From: Leucobacter chromiiresistens
Lineage (GTDB): Bacteria; Actinomycetota; Actinomycetes; Actinomycetales; Microbacteriaceae
Direction of reading: 5' to 3'
DNA: 64,000 nt
Assembly: GCF_001477055.1 (NCBI RefSeq)
Contig: NZ_LDRK01000028.1
Location: 1 to 64,000, forward strand
In this document: positions 27,701 to 37,000 of the stretch, piece after piece
Layout of the letters: each line of letters begins with the position of its first letter
Position numbering within the stretch: the first letter of the stretch is position 1
Translations under genes and position numbers: made by a program
The notes under the pieces: model-generated
What the model was told of the DNA's origin: nothing
What the model saw: the letters and a program-made list of their open reading frames with translations, nothing else
Database searches by the model: none

Positions 27701-28447
27701 TCAGCGCCCGGCGAGCAGCTCGGGCAGACCCACGTTCGGCAGGGCGATCCACCCCTCTCGGCGCGCCCGATCGAGCAGCTCCAAAGGGGGCGGCGTGCTG
27801 CGCCCGGTCGCCGAGCTGCGCGCCGCGAGCGCGGCGATGACGGCGTCGAAGGCGTCGGCCGAAGCGATCATCAGGTCGCGGCACCCATCGACGTCGAACC
27901 ACGGCGCCGCGGCACCGATCTCGCCGAGCAGCCGCTCGCGGCGCTCCGCGTGCGCGCGGTATCCCGTCGTCGCGAACCCCCAGTGCCGCAGCGTCGCGCC
28001 CGGGTAGACCTCGACCACATCGCCCGCGCCGGAGCGGTCGACATCGGCCCCGCTCTCCTCGAGACGGGCGAGCAGTCCGGCGCACCGCATCGCGGTGAGC
28101 CCCAGCCGATCCGTCGAGACGCTCAGCGGCCAGCGCCCGGTCCGTTCGCGCACGTCGCGGTCGGTCGCCCGATACGCGAGCGTGCGGCGCCAGGCGATCC
28201 CGCCGTCGGGCGGCGGCGCATCGCGATCCCGAGCGGCGTGCGCCGCGACGAAGCTGACGAACTCGTCGGGCCATCCGAAGGCGCAGTCGATCCCGAGCTG
28301 GGCGACGCGCGGCATGGTCTCGACGATCTGCGCGTCGTCGACGCCGAGCTGCAGGTGCCGCAGCACCGCTCGAGCATCGCCCCACTCGATCACGGCGAGC
28401 GCGGTACCCGTGCGCTCCGCGGCGAGGTCGACTCCGGCTGTCAGCAT
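27701..28447 (-). CDS. DUF429 domain protein
   Basis: 248 residues. Begins AGVDLAAERTGTALAVI, the RNase H-like fold opening of DUF429, followed by LGIDCAFGWPDEFV (second acidic strand), YRATDRDVRERTGRWPL and VEVYPGATL, then a C-terminal SADAFDAVIAALAARSS helix. All are DUF429 landmarks. Predicted nuclease-like fold; activity not established. Start ATG 28447 precedes the first beta-strand directly. Confidence 0.8.
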   Translation of the reverse strand: MLTAGVDLAAERTGTALAVIEWGDARAVLRHLQLGVDDAQIVETMPRVAQLGIDCAFGWPDEFVSFVAAHAARDRDAPPPDGGIAWRRTLAYRATDRDVRERTGRWPLSVSTDRLGLTAMRCAGLLARLEESGADVDRSGAGDVVEVYPGATLRHWGFATTGYRAHAERRERLLGEIGAAAPWFDVDGCRDLMIASADAFDAVIAALAARSSATGRSTPPPLELLDRARREGWIALPNVGLPELLAGR

Positions 28448-28769
28448 CCGACCATGATAGGCGCGGCACGCACTCCGAGCGCGGGCGCTGACTGCGCCCC
28501 CCTCCGCCTCCACGCCTCCCCCAACCATCGCTTCGGTGAGAGATTCGCCGTCGGTGGGACCGATCGCCGCCGAAACGCCTCACCGAAGCCGAATCCCCGA
28601 CGCTGGCGAGCACTCGCGAGCCGCCGCCCGCTCAAGGCCGCGCGCACCGGCCAGCCGACGCCGGCGAGCGACTGGGAGCAGAGGTGCCCCGGCACGCCGC
28701 CTCCGCATACACTCGGTCAGGGGGCCGCCGTTCGCATCGCGAACACTGACCGGAAAGTGACGGTGACAC
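28448..28769. other. Intergenic region with 11-bp inverted repeat
   Basis: About 320 bases between divergent genes. GCTTCGGTGAG (28530-28540) and CTCACCGAAGC (28579-28589) form a perfect 11-bp inverted repeat with a 38-base spacer, which could be a regulator site or a hairpin in a transcript. The open frames here read as Arg/Ala-rich shadow. No gene seen. Confidence 0.4.
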
Positions 28770-29789
28770 ATGCCTCGCCTCCCGCACCCCAGCAGCTCAC
28801 GACGTCCGATCCGACGCGCGCTCGCGAACTGCGCCTCGCTCATCAGCGCCATCGGCGTCCTGCTCTCGCTCGTGAGGTTCGTCGACTCCGCCGGGTCGTG
28901 GATCGTGCCGACGCTGCAGGCGGGCGCGCCCTGGGCTGCGGGCGCCGCCGCCGCGGTGGCGGTCGGCTCGGTGCTGCTCGCCCCGCGTGCACGGATCGCG
29001 TGGGTCTGCGCGCTCGTGTCGGCGGCGAACATCGGCGCGGCCCTGATCCTCGTCGCGCCCGCCGCATCAGGAGCAGTCGCGCCGGGGGAAGCGGCGACGG
29101 GAGCCGCGGCCGCCGACCGCGCGACGGTGGTGTCGTTCAACGCGCTCTACGGCAACGGCGATCCCGCGGAGCTGCTCGCGGAGGCTCAGGCCCTCGATGC
29201 CGATGTGCTGCTGCTGCTCGAGGCGGATCGCGACTACGTCGCACGTCTCGACGCCGCGGGGGCCGCGCAGCGTTTCCCGTTCCGCTTGGTGAGCGATGCG
29301 TCGGGCGGCGCGGCGACCGCGATGCTCTCGGCGACGCCGCTCGACGAGGTCGAGCTGGCGCCGGAGGATGAGATGCGGTTCGCCTCGTGGGCCGCAGACG
29401 TGCGCATCGGCGACGAGAAGGTGCGCGTGCGCGCCGTGCACCCCGTTCCGCCCCTCGACGGACGATCGGAGGTCTGGCGCGACGAGATCGGCACGCTCGA
29501 CACCTGGGCCGCATCGACGACCGGCCCGCTCGTCGTCGCCGGAGACTTCAACGCGAGCGCCGCTCACCCGGCCTTCCGGGGGCTCTGCGCCGGGCCCGGA
29601 GCGCTGGCGGGGTGCGGATCGATCTTCGCCCCGCCGACCTGGGCGCCGCGCGAATGGATTCCGCCCGTCCTGCCCCTCGACCACGTGCTCACGCGCGAAC
29701 TCGCGGTGCTCGACCGCGGGGCGTTCCGGGTGTCGGGTTCGGATCACCGAGCGGTCTGGGCGACCGTCGCGCCCGCCGGTCAGGGCTGA
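28770..29789 (+). CDS. Membrane-anchored endonuclease/exonuclease/phosphatase family protein
   Basis: 339 residues. The first ~105 hold three hydrophobic helices; the rest is an EEP (DNase I-like) domain predicted outside the membrane: VVSFNALYGNG (metal-binding Asn), LLLLEADRDY (Glu), RVRAVHPVPPLDG, VVAGDFNAS (catalytic Asp-Asn), LDHVLTREL and GSDHRAVW (catalytic Asp-His). This layout (TM + EEP) is common in Actinobacteria and probably gives a membrane-bound phosphodiesterase acting on lipid, sugar-phosphate or nucleic acid. It overlaps the end of the convergent Asp23-like gene by ten bases. Confidence 0.88.
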   Translation: MPRLPHPSSSRRPIRRALANCASLISAIGVLLSLVRFVDSAGSWIVPTLQAGAPWAAGAAAAVAVGSVLLAPRARIAWVCALVSAANIGAALILVAPAASGAVAPGEAATGAAAADRATVVSFNALYGNGDPAELLAEAQALDADVLLLLEADRDYVARLDAAGAAQRFPFRLVSDASGGAATAMLSATPLDEVELAPEDEMRFASWAADVRIGDEKVRVRAVHPVPPLDGRSEVWRDEIGTLDTWAASTTGPLVVAGDFNASAAHPAFRGLCAGPGALAGCGSIFAPPTWAPREWIPPVLPLDHVLTRELAVLDRGAFRVSGSDHRAVWATVAPAGQG

Positions 29790-30142
29790 GCGGTCGCCTC
29801 GGGCGCAGCCTCGTCCACGTGACCAACGGTGATGCGGACCCGCGCGGGCAGGCCGGTGGCGTCGCGCACCACCTCGGAGATCGTACGGTGGAGCTCGTGC
29901 ACCGTCTCGACGACGCTGCGGGTGCGCACGAGACCGACGGAGCACTCGACCGAGACCGCCTCGCTCCCCCGCTCGATGCGCACCGTGGAGTTTCCGCGCT
30001 CGCCGAGGCCGAGCAGCCTGGCACCCGCGTCGATGACCGCACGGGTGCTGACCCCGCTGCGCAGGACAGATGCGACGCCGGGCACGGCGAGCGCGGCCGC
30101 CTCGATGCGGGAGGCGAGCAATTCGTTCGTGATCGCGCTCAT
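29780..30142 (-). CDS. Small Asp23/Gls24-like protein, last gene of cluster
   Basis: 120 residues resembling the Asp23 fold: N-terminal helix (AITNELLASRIEAAALAVPGV, the A-x-x-V-P-G-V motif), then beta-strands (VSVECSVGLVRTRSV) and a helix with VHELHRTISEVVRDATGLP and a final RVRITVGHV strand. Overlaps the preceding gene by one base. Closely matches the short Asp23-like proteins of actinobacterial envelope-stress clusters. Confidence 0.75.
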   Translation of the reverse strand: MSAITNELLASRIEAAALAVPGVASVLRSGVSTRAVIDAGARLLGLGERGNSTVRIERGSEAVSVECSVGLVRTRSVVETVHELHRTISEVVRDATGLPARVRITVGHVDEAAPEATAQP

Positions 30143-30795
30143 CAGTGCTCCTCACTCTCCGTTTCGATCCCGTCGCCCCGGCGGCCTCCGAACGACGACG
30201 GCACCCCGTGCACGTCTTGCACCACGATGTCGATCCCGGCGAGGTTCAGCAGCGCGTGGGCTGCGAGGCGCGAGTCGATCGCCTCGCGCAGCTGGCCCAC
30301 CACGTTCGGAATCTCGATCCCGTGCGCCACGCTCACCTCCGCGCAGATCGTGACCGGCAGGCTCGCGTCGGTCGGGTCGCCGTCGATCCGCACCCGGCCG
30401 ATGAGCACCCCGGCGACGTCGTTCTCGGCGGCGCGCACCATGCCGCGCACGGCGCCCTCGGTGATGCCGAGATCGGCGGCGGGCTCGGGGCTCGGGATCG
30501 GGATCCGCCGCCCGGCGCGCGCGTCGAGCGAGATGCCCGCGAGGATGCTCCGCACCCAGCTCTCGTCGGCCTCGGGTTCGGCTCGCGTGTCGGCGGCGAG
30601 CAGCTCGGGTGAGAGCTGTCGCAGGCGTTGCAGCGCGTCGAGCGCGATGCGGCAGCCGGGCGAGCTCTCGATCTCAGGGTTCGCGGGCATGCGCCCAGAA
30701 TCGAGGTAGTCGGAGAGCTGCTCGATGGTGTAGCCGTCGAGGTCGTCGGGTTCCATGCCGAGACCGTCGGGCGTCGGGCTGTTGAGGTCGTTCAT
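30142..30795 (-). CDS. Asp23/Gls24-related protein following the sigma factor gene
   Basis: 217 residues in two parts. The N-terminal ~80 (DLDGYTIEQLSDYLDSG, CRIALDALQRLRQLSPELLA) occupies the slot of an anti-sigma-type domain. The C-terminal ~130 looks Asp23-like (AGVLIGRVRIDGD, VTICAEVSVAHGIEIPNVV, LREAIDSRLAAHALLNLAGI, DIVVQDVHGV). ATG 30795 overlaps the sigma-factor stop as ATGA. A combined sigma-partner and envelope-stress protein is an attractive reading, but the anti-sigma role rests on position only. Confidence 0.7.
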   Translation of the reverse strand: MNDLNSPTPDGLGMEPDDLDGYTIEQLSDYLDSGRMPANPEIESSPGCRIALDALQRLRQLSPELLAADTRAEPEADESWVRSILAGISLDARAGRRIPIPSPEPAADLGITEGAVRGMVRAAENDVAGVLIGRVRIDGDPTDASLPVTICAEVSVAHGIEIPNVVGQLREAIDSRLAAHALLNLAGIDIVVQDVHGVPSSFGGRRGDGIETESEEH

Positions 30796-31361
30796 CGCCA
30801 CTGCTCCATCCGAACGATGATGTCTTTTCGTGCGCGAGCGAGCAAGCCCCGCACCGTTGAACGGGAGATCTGCAGTTCGTCGGCGATCTCGTCGTACGAG
30901 CTTCCGCCGATCTCGCGCATCACCCAGCACTCGCGCTGGAGTTGCGGCAGCTCCTGGAGTGCGGCGCGGAGCGCGGCGATCCCGGCACGCGCCTCCGCCT
31001 GCCGCGGGGGCGCCGAGCGCTCCGCGGCGGGCAGCTCGACCGCGTCGAGCGCGGAGTAGGGCCGCGCGGCCCGAGTGCGATCGATCGCCTTCCGGCTCGT
31101 GATGCGCATGAGCCAGCTCTTCACCTTGCCGGGGTCTTCGAGCCCGGGCAGCTGCTCCCATGCCGTCACGAACGCCTCCTGCACCACGTCGTCGACGTCG
31201 GCCGTGCCGTTCAGCAGTCGGCGGGCGTAGGCGCGCATCATGGGCGTGTATCTCCGCACGAGCACCGCGAAGGCGGTCGCGTCGCCGTCTGCCGCACGCC
31301 CCGCGACGATGCGGTCATCGGCCGCTTCGACGCCGGGGGCGCGATCTCCACCAGTCACCAC
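30792..31361 (-). CDS. ECF-type RNA polymerase sigma factor
   Basis: 189 residues. Region 2: FAVLVRRYTPMMRAYARRLL and DVDDVVQEAFVTAWEQL, with SWLMRITSRKAIDRTR closing it. Region 4: LQELPQLQRECWVMREIGGS, YDEIADELQISRSTVRGLL. Size and layout are ECF-type. It sits inside the Asp23 cluster, 12 bases after the anchor-protein gene and overlapping the next gene, so it probably drives the cluster or a linked envelope regulon. Starts at GTG 31361 (a second GTG follows at 31358). Confidence 0.88.
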   Translation of the reverse strand: MVTGGDRAPGVEAADDRIVAGRAADGDATAFAVLVRRYTPMMRAYARRLLNGTADVDDVVQEAFVTAWEQLPGLEDPGKVKSWLMRITSRKAIDRTRAARPYSALDAVELPAAERSAPPRQAEARAGIAALRAALQELPQLQRECWVMREIGGSSYDEIADELQISRSTVRGLLARARKDIIVRMEQWR

Positions 31362-31373
31362 GTGCCGGTCCTC

Positions 31374-31991
31374 TCACTGCACCCGCGGCTCGCCCGCGGC
31401 GACGCGCGAGCGGATGCCTGAGCGGATCGACAGCAGCATCGGGGTCTCGCGGCCGGTGAGCATCGCGAGATTGTCGGCGAGTCGCCCCACGATCTCGGCG
31501 ATCTCCCGGGGCGAGGCGTGCTGGCGCGGCGTGACCTTCACGTGCAGCACGTCGACGCCGCGCAGGGTGCGGGAGGTCACTCGAGATGAGAGGATCTCGC
31601 TGCGGTGCGCCAGCGCGCCGGTGAGGGCGTCGGCGGCGAAGCCGTGGCCGATGGTCACGGCGCCCTGCGCCCCCTCGCGGGCTTCCTCGCGCAGCACCGT
31701 TCGGCTGCGCCCGCCGCCGAGCCGCGCGATGATCACGATTGCGATCACCACGAGCACGAGCAATGCGGCGAGCACCGCGATGACGAACCAGCTCACCGGG
31801 CTCGCCTCGGCGACGCGCGTCACGGTCGAGGCGTCGCGCATCCACTGCACGGCCGACTCCGTCGCCGTCGTCCACGCCGAGCCGATGTCGGGCAGGAGGG
31901 CGGCTGCGGCTGCGGCCGCTCCTCCGGCGATCAGCACGATGCCGACGACGAGCAGCACGCTGCGGTTGATTCCGCGCTGGGTGGCGTTCAT
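31374..31991 (-). CDS. AmaP-like membrane anchor of Asp23 cluster
   Basis: 205 residues with two hydrophobic hairpin helices (VLLVVGIVLIAGGAAAA and SWFVIAVLAALLVLVVIAIV) at ~13-35 and ~75-100, then a cytoplasmic alpha/beta part (VDVLHVKVTPRQHASPREIA). This is the topology of the alkaline-shock membrane anchor AmaP, which recruits Asp23 to the membrane in staphylococci. ATG overlaps the previous stop as ATGA. Confidence 0.75.
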   Translation of the reverse strand: MNATQRGINRSVLLVVGIVLIAGGAAAAAAALLPDIGSAWTTATESAVQWMRDASTVTRVAEASPVSWFVIAVLAALLVLVVIAIVIIARLGGGRSRTVLREEAREGAQGAVTIGHGFAADALTGALAHRSEILSSRVTSRTLRGVDVLHVKVTPRQHASPREIAEIVGRLADNLAMLTGRETPMLLSIRSGIRSRVAAGEPRVQ

Positions 31992-32575
31992 CGTTCTCTT
32001 CCTTCTTCGTCTGCGGGCTTCGCGATGCGGGCGTGCACCTTCAGTCCGGGCGACAGGTCGTAACGGGCGACCTCCTCCGCGGCGAGATCCCGCACGCGAT
32101 CCTTCTCGATCGTCTCCCCCGGAGCCGGTCGCACCGTCACGTCGATGCTGCGCGACCCGACTCCCACGACGACCGCGCCGGGCGCGAGGTCGAGGGCTCG
32201 GCGCAGCTGCTCGGCGACGGCGGACGCGAGCACGCCGTTGTCGCACACCACCGCGATCGGGTGGCCGCTCATCGCGTGTCTCGGCCTGCGGCCCGGGCCG
32301 ACGGCGAGCCCGACGAGCACGAGCCCTGCGATCGCGGCGACTGCGCCGCCCGCGACGACGGCTCCTTGCGGCTCGGCATCGGGCAGTTCGGTGAGCGCGC
32401 GCAGACCGTCGCCCGGCGCCACCAGCAGCGGGCCGAGCCCGGCGAACCAGCGCACGATCTCGATCCCGACGAACACCGCCGCCGCACCGAGCACGACGAG
32501 CACGATGACGGCCGCGACGGTGCGCGGAGAATGGGTTTCCCGGCGCACGCCCCGGCTCAACACCTGTTGCGACAT
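31988..32575 (-). CDS. DUF6286-type membrane protein of Asp23 cluster
   Basis: 195 residues, two membrane helices (VAAVIVLVVLGAAAVFVGIE and AVAAIAGLVLVGLAVGPGRR), then a cytoplasmic domain with VVCDNGVLASAVAEQLRRAL and SIDVTVRPAPGETIEKDRVR, the pattern of the DUF6286 proteins that accompany actinobacterial Asp23 genes. Directly abuts the upstream gene and overlaps the downstream one. Confidence 0.72.
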   Translation of the reverse strand: MSQQVLSRGVRRETHSPRTVAAVIVLVVLGAAAVFVGIEIVRWFAGLGPLLVAPGDGLRALTELPDAEPQGAVVAGGAVAAIAGLVLVGLAVGPGRRPRHAMSGHPIAVVCDNGVLASAVAEQLRRALDLAPGAVVVGVGSRSIDVTVRPAPGETIEKDRVRDLAAEEVARYDLSPGLKVHARIAKPADEEGRER

Positions 32576-33040
32576 CTATCTCACCCGCTTTCGTTCGGTG
32601 ATGACGGCCCCGTTCACGGTGACGGAGATGCGCCGGATCGCCCGGCCCGTCATCCGTTCCAGGTCGCGCGCCAGGGTGGACTGCACGTCGCGCATCCGCT
32701 CGAACACGGGGGTGTAAGCGCGGATCGCCTCGGTGTCGGCGAGATCGGGGATCGGCAGTCTGGTCGAGAGTCGCACCGCGATCCCCCCGCCCCACTCCGA
32801 CACCTCGGCGTGCACGTCGCCGCGTGCGACGCCGATGGCGTGCGCCGACGCCTGCGTCACGATCTTGCCGAGGACGCGCTCGTGCACGTGTACGTGGCCC
32901 GGCGGCTGGGCTTCGGTGGGTTCCGTCGCGCCCAGGCCGTCTGTTTCGTCGACGGTGCCGTTTGCGCTCACCGTGCCGGTTTCACCGAGAGCGACGGTTT
33001 CTCGGGCGGCGCCGGCCGAGCCGACCCTACCGGCGCTCAT
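32576..33040 (-). CDS. Asp23/Gls24-like envelope-stress protein
   Basis: 154 residues. After a Ser/Gly-rich start come HVHERVLGKIVTQASAHAIG, VRLSTRLPIPD and RISVTVNGAVI, an Asp23-like helix-strand pattern with the start helix carrying the usual I/V-x-x-x-A-x-x-x-x-V. ATG 33040 overlaps the previous stop as ATGA. Shorter helix content than the main Asp23 protein, so possibly a divergent paralogue. Confidence 0.65.
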   Translation of the reverse strand: MSAGRVGSAGAARETVALGETGTVSANGTVDETDGLGATEPTEAQPPGHVHVHERVLGKIVTQASAHAIGVARGDVHAEVSEWGGGIAVRLSTRLPIPDLADTEAIRAYTPVFERMRDVQSTLARDLERMTGRAIRRISVTVNGAVITERKRVR

Positions 33041-33228
33041 GATGAGGTGCGCCGCCCGGTGAACGCTCCGACGAGCGCGCGGGCGTCGAATCGGCCTGAC
33101 ACCAGGCCGCCCACGAGGGCGCCGAGCGCCATGAACACGGCGACGAGCAGGAAACCCCAGAATCCGAAGATCAGGGCGGCGAACGCCAGCACGGCGCCCG
33201 CCGCCGCCCCGGTCATGGTCGCGTTCAC
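33037..33228 (-). CDS. DUF2273-like small membrane protein
   Basis: 63 residues with two membrane helices joined by a short turn (GAVLAFAALIFGFWGFLLVA and LGALVGGLVSG), ending in a basic tail. Matches the small DUF2273 proteins found beside asp23/amaP. GTG 33228 overlaps the asp23 stop codon. An internal ATG (33216) is a possible alternative start. Confidence 0.75.
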   Translation of the reverse strand: MNATMTGAAAGAVLAFAALIFGFWGFLLVAVFMALGALVGGLVSGRFDARALVGAFTGRRTSS

Positions 33229-33740
33229 GAGACGCGCGTCTCGGTGTCGGCGTCGTCGGCGTCGTCACCCGGCAGGTGCACGTCGTTCACGGCGACGTTC
33301 ACCTCGACGACCTGCAGCCCGACGAGGCGGGTGATCGCGCCTGCGACGGCGTTGCGCACGTTATCGGCGACCTCCTGGATGGGGGTCGGGTAGTCCACGA
33401 CGATGGTGAGGTCGGCGGCGACCTGCGTCTCGCCCACCTCTACCTTGACGCCCTGGGTCAGGTCGGTCGCGTTCATGGCGTCGCGCAGCGCCCCGAGTGC
33501 CCGAGCTCCGCCGCCGCCCAGTGCGTGCACGCCGGCGACCTCGCGGGCGGCGATGCCGGCGATCTTCGCGACGACGCCTTCCGCGATCGTGGTGCGTCCC
33601 GCTGAGGCGTCTGCCGCGGTGCCGGCGCTCGTCGTCGACGATACGTGGTCGACGCGGGGTGCGCCGCTGCGATTCTTGCCGTTCGCGGCGTTCGTCGCGG
33701 TGTCGACCTGTGCAGAGTTCTGGGTCTCGTTCGTAGCCAT
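33225..33740 (-). CDS. Asp23/Gls24 family envelope stress response protein
   Basis: 171 residues, the main Asp23 protein and first gene of the cluster. The N-terminal ~55 are Thr/Ala/Asn-rich and disordered. The Asp23 domain follows: TIAEGVVAKIAGIAAREVAG with the A-x-x-V-x-G-V-H-A motif, VKVEVGETQVAADLTIVVDY, IQEVADNVRNAVAGAITRLV, GLQVVEVNVAVNDVHLP. In Firmicutes Asp23 forms a membrane-associated mesh under alkaline or cell-wall stress. Start ATG 33740 has AGGAGG eight bases upstream; the GTG at 33746 is too close to that SD. Confidence 0.9.
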   Translation of the reverse strand: MATNETQNSAQVDTATNAANGKNRSGAPRVDHVSSTTSAGTAADASAGRTTIAEGVVAKIAGIAAREVAGVHALGGGGARALGALRDAMNATDLTQGVKVEVGETQVAADLTIVVDYPTPIQEVADNVRNAVAGAITRLVGLQVVEVNVAVNDVHLPGDDADDADTETRVS

Positions 33741-33842
33741 GTGCACTACCTCCTGTGTCGGTGAGCGGCTGACGGGCCGCCCGTGGTGTCGAGCGACGGA
33801 TCATCGCTCTGTAGATAGGACGCAGGTGCGGCCACCTTTGTC

Positions 33843-33867
33843 ACAAAAAATGTCACACATTTTTTGT
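33843..33867. promoter_or_regulatory. AT-rich perfect palindrome upstream of asp23
   Basis: ACAAAAAATGT (33843-33853) and ACATTTTTTGT (33857-33867) with the 3-base centre CAC: an 11-bp perfect inverted repeat and a strong AT island in otherwise GC-rich DNA. It lies ~105 bases upstream of the asp23 start and ~125 bases from the terminator of the surface-protein gene. A protein-binding operator or curved promoter element for the cluster is likely; it could also form a small hairpin terminator. Confidence 0.6.
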
Positions 33868-33992
33868 TGGAAGGCGAGGGGCTGGTGCTCGGCGGTCGTG
33901 AGGGGTCAGTGATGTGCGGTATTCGGGTGCGATGCGCACTTTATTGACCGCTCACGTTCTTCTGAGCGTTAGGTGCGGCCTCGTGACAGCAC

Positions 33993-34027
33993 GAAGGGCG
34001 CAGAGGCTATGTGCCTCTACGCCCTTC
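33993..34027. terminator. Stem-loop terminator of surface-protein gene
   Basis: Left arm GAAGGGCGCAGAGGC (33993-34007), right arm GCCTCTACGCCCTTC (34013-34027): 14 of 15 positions pair around a 5-base loop. It is 54 bases beyond the stop codon of the minus-strand surface-protein gene. Together with the palindrome, it occupies the ~340-base gap 33741-34080, where no gene is seen. Confidence 0.7.
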
Positions 34028-34080
34028 GGGTGCACTGAGTGTCAAGTGGTGTTCCGCTCGACCTCAGCTTCGGTGGTCAG

Positions 34081-37000
34081 CTAGGCGCTGACTTCTTCGC
34101 GCTCCTTTCCTTTCCGGCGCAGCACCAGGAGTCCGCCGAGCATGAGAGCTCCTGCTGCCAGCAGCAGGCCGGAGACCTGTCCGCCGGTGATCGGCAGCTG
34201 GGCGTGCTCTTCCGCCTGCGGAACCTGCGGGGCCTGGGGGGCCTGCGGGTTCTGCGGCGTCTCGAGCGGTTGATCCGCGCTGACTACGGTGAACTCTGCG
34301 CTGACCTGACCCGACTGAGCTCCAGTGAGGAGAGCAGTGTGGGTTCCGAGGGCGAAGTCGGCAGGCACTGCGAAGGTGAACACGACGGTTCCCTCTGCGT
34401 CTGCTGTCGCACTTCCCAGCGATACCGGCTGCGAGTGAACCTCTGCGCTTACGGTCTCCTCGGGGAGGAAGCCGGTGCCGGTGATCGTCAGCGTATCGCT
34501 CGGGTGCACTTCGGTAGCGCTGAGCGTGATGGCGGGGCCGCCGACGCGAACCCAGGTGCTGACGGACTCGTTCCCCGCAGGGTCGGTCGCGGTGACCTGC
34601 AGCAGGGTGCCGTCAGGTGCAGCGGGCGAGATCTGGCAGGTGAAGGTGCCGTTGGTATCGACGAGGGTCTCGCACAGAACGTTTCCGTCCTTGTCCTTCA
34701 CCGTCACCGTCGAACCGGGCTCTCCTGTACCTGAGACCTCATCGCCGTTTGCATGGTCCACCTTCGGAGCGGCAGGCGCGTCCGTGTCCACGGTCACCGG
34801 AGTCGGAGCCGACTCGTTCCCAGCGGTATCAACGGCAACCACATCGTAGTTCCCATCACCCACCGGACCACACGAGAACTGACCGTTCTCATCGGCCACG
34901 ACCGAGCACACGACCTCACCGGTCTCCACGTCACGGATCTCGACCGTGGTCCCGGGCTCAGCAGAACCCTCGACCGAGTCACCGACCGCAACCGCCGTCG
35001 GCGCCTCCGGCACCGTCGTATCCACGACCACCGAGACCGGATCGGACTCGTTACCGCTCTCATCGATCACGACAACATCGAAGCTGCCATCATCGACCGG
35101 ACCGCACGAGAACACACCGTTCTCATCAGCAACCGTCTCGCACACGACCTCACCGGTTCCCGGATCGCGAATCTCGACCTTGGCACCCGGCTCGGTCTCA
35201 CCCGTCACCGTGTCCCCGTCAACACTCACCTTCGGAGCGGCAGGCGCATCCGTATCGACCGTCACCGAGACCGGATCGGACTCGTTACCGCTCTCATCGA
35301 TCACGACAACATCGAAGCTGCCATCATCGACCGGACCGCACGAGAACAGACCGTTCTCATCAGCAACCGTCTCGCACACGACCTCACCGGTCTCCGGATC
35401 GCGAATCTCGACCTTGGCACCCGGCTCGGTTTCACCCGTCACCGTGTCCCCGTCAACACTCACCTTCGGAGCGGCAGGCGCGTCCGTGTCCACGGTCACC
35501 GGAGTCGGAGCCGACTCGTTCCCAGCGGTATCAACGGCAACCACATCGTAGTTCCCATCACCCACCGGACCACACGAGAACTGACCGTTCTCATCGGCCA
35601 CGACCGAGCACACGACCTCACCGGTCTCCACGTCACGGATCTCGACCGTGGTCCCGGGCTCAGCAGAACCCTCGACCGAGTCACCGACCGCAACCGCCGT
35701 CGGCGCCTCCGGCACCGTCGTATCCACGATCTCGACCGTGGCGGTGGAGACGCCGGGCTCACCGTCTACCGTGAAGGAGATGGTCGCCGTGCCCGCGTCG
35801 GTTGCTCCGCCGCTCAGGACGGCGGTGAAGCGGCCGTCCTCGGTGCGCACGACCTCCGAGAGCTGACCTCGATCCGTGCTGATGAGCACCGAGTAGTCGC
35901 CTTCCGAGACGACGTTGCCGAAGGCATCGCGAAGTTCGACGGTGATGGTCGAGTCGTCCACCGAGTCACCGCTGATGATCGACTTCGACGCCTGAATCTG
36001 CGACTCGTTCATGTCGGCGGTGGCAGCGACGAACACGATGTCGCGTGCGTCTGCGATCTGCGATCCAGCGACTGAAGCGACCACTTCGTACGTGCCGGCG
36101 GTCGTGGCCGACAGCTCCACTGACGCGAGGCCCTCGGCGTTCGTCACGGCCGTGACGTAGCTCGGTGTTGCACTTCCGTTGATTCCAGCAGGAACAGCGA
36201 AGGTCACCGTTTCGCCCTCGACCGGGTTGCCGTTCGAGTCGACGATCAGAGCTTCAGCGACGAACGCCTCGCCTGCCGTCTGCTCTCCTTCAGGCGTGAC
36301 GGTCCAGGAGGATCGCTGCGCGTCGGCGTCGCTGCTCCCGAAGTCGACCGCGACGGGCGAGTTGCCGATGCCGGTCAGTACTCCGTCGACCTCGACCTCA
36401 GCCGACACCTCGTACGAGCCTGCAGTGGTCGTGGCGACCTCCAGCTTCGCCTGACCGTAAGCATCGGTCTGCACGGTGGCCGGTGATGCACCGGCTGCGC
36501 TGACGAGCTGAGACGGGAACGAGAACACCACGTCGGTGTCCGCTGCAACGGGATTGCCGAAGCGGTCGTAGATCGTGGCGGTGACGGTGTGGGTCGTCGA
36601 GCCGTCGGCGCTCACGATGCCTCCGGTCGCGCTCAGATTCGACTTCGTCGCGTCCGATGCGGCCGCGACGAACGCGATCTCCTTCGAGCTCGTCTCCGCG
36701 GTGCCGCCGACAGGCAGCCCTGCGACGGTCGCCTGCAGCGTGTACGCGCCAGCCACCGTCGAGGTCACCGGGATCGACAGCACGCCGTCTGCGTCGGTGA
36801 CGCCGCTCGCGGCTGCACCGTTCGCGGTCGCCAGATCTGCGGGGAGCACCAGTTCCACCTCGGCCCCTGCGACGGGGTTGCCGAGAGCGTCCTTGGCGAG
36901 GATGGTCGCGGTGTAGGGCTCGTTCACCTGCACCGGGCTCTCCGGCGTAACCGTCCAGGTCGACGTCTGAGCGTCGACGACTCCCGCGACGTAGGTGATG

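Noticed and set aside
34759-35729. CRISPR array
   Set aside because: The repeats are 234-bp coding units of an Ig-like protein without spacers; no CRISPR-like array is present anywhere in the window.
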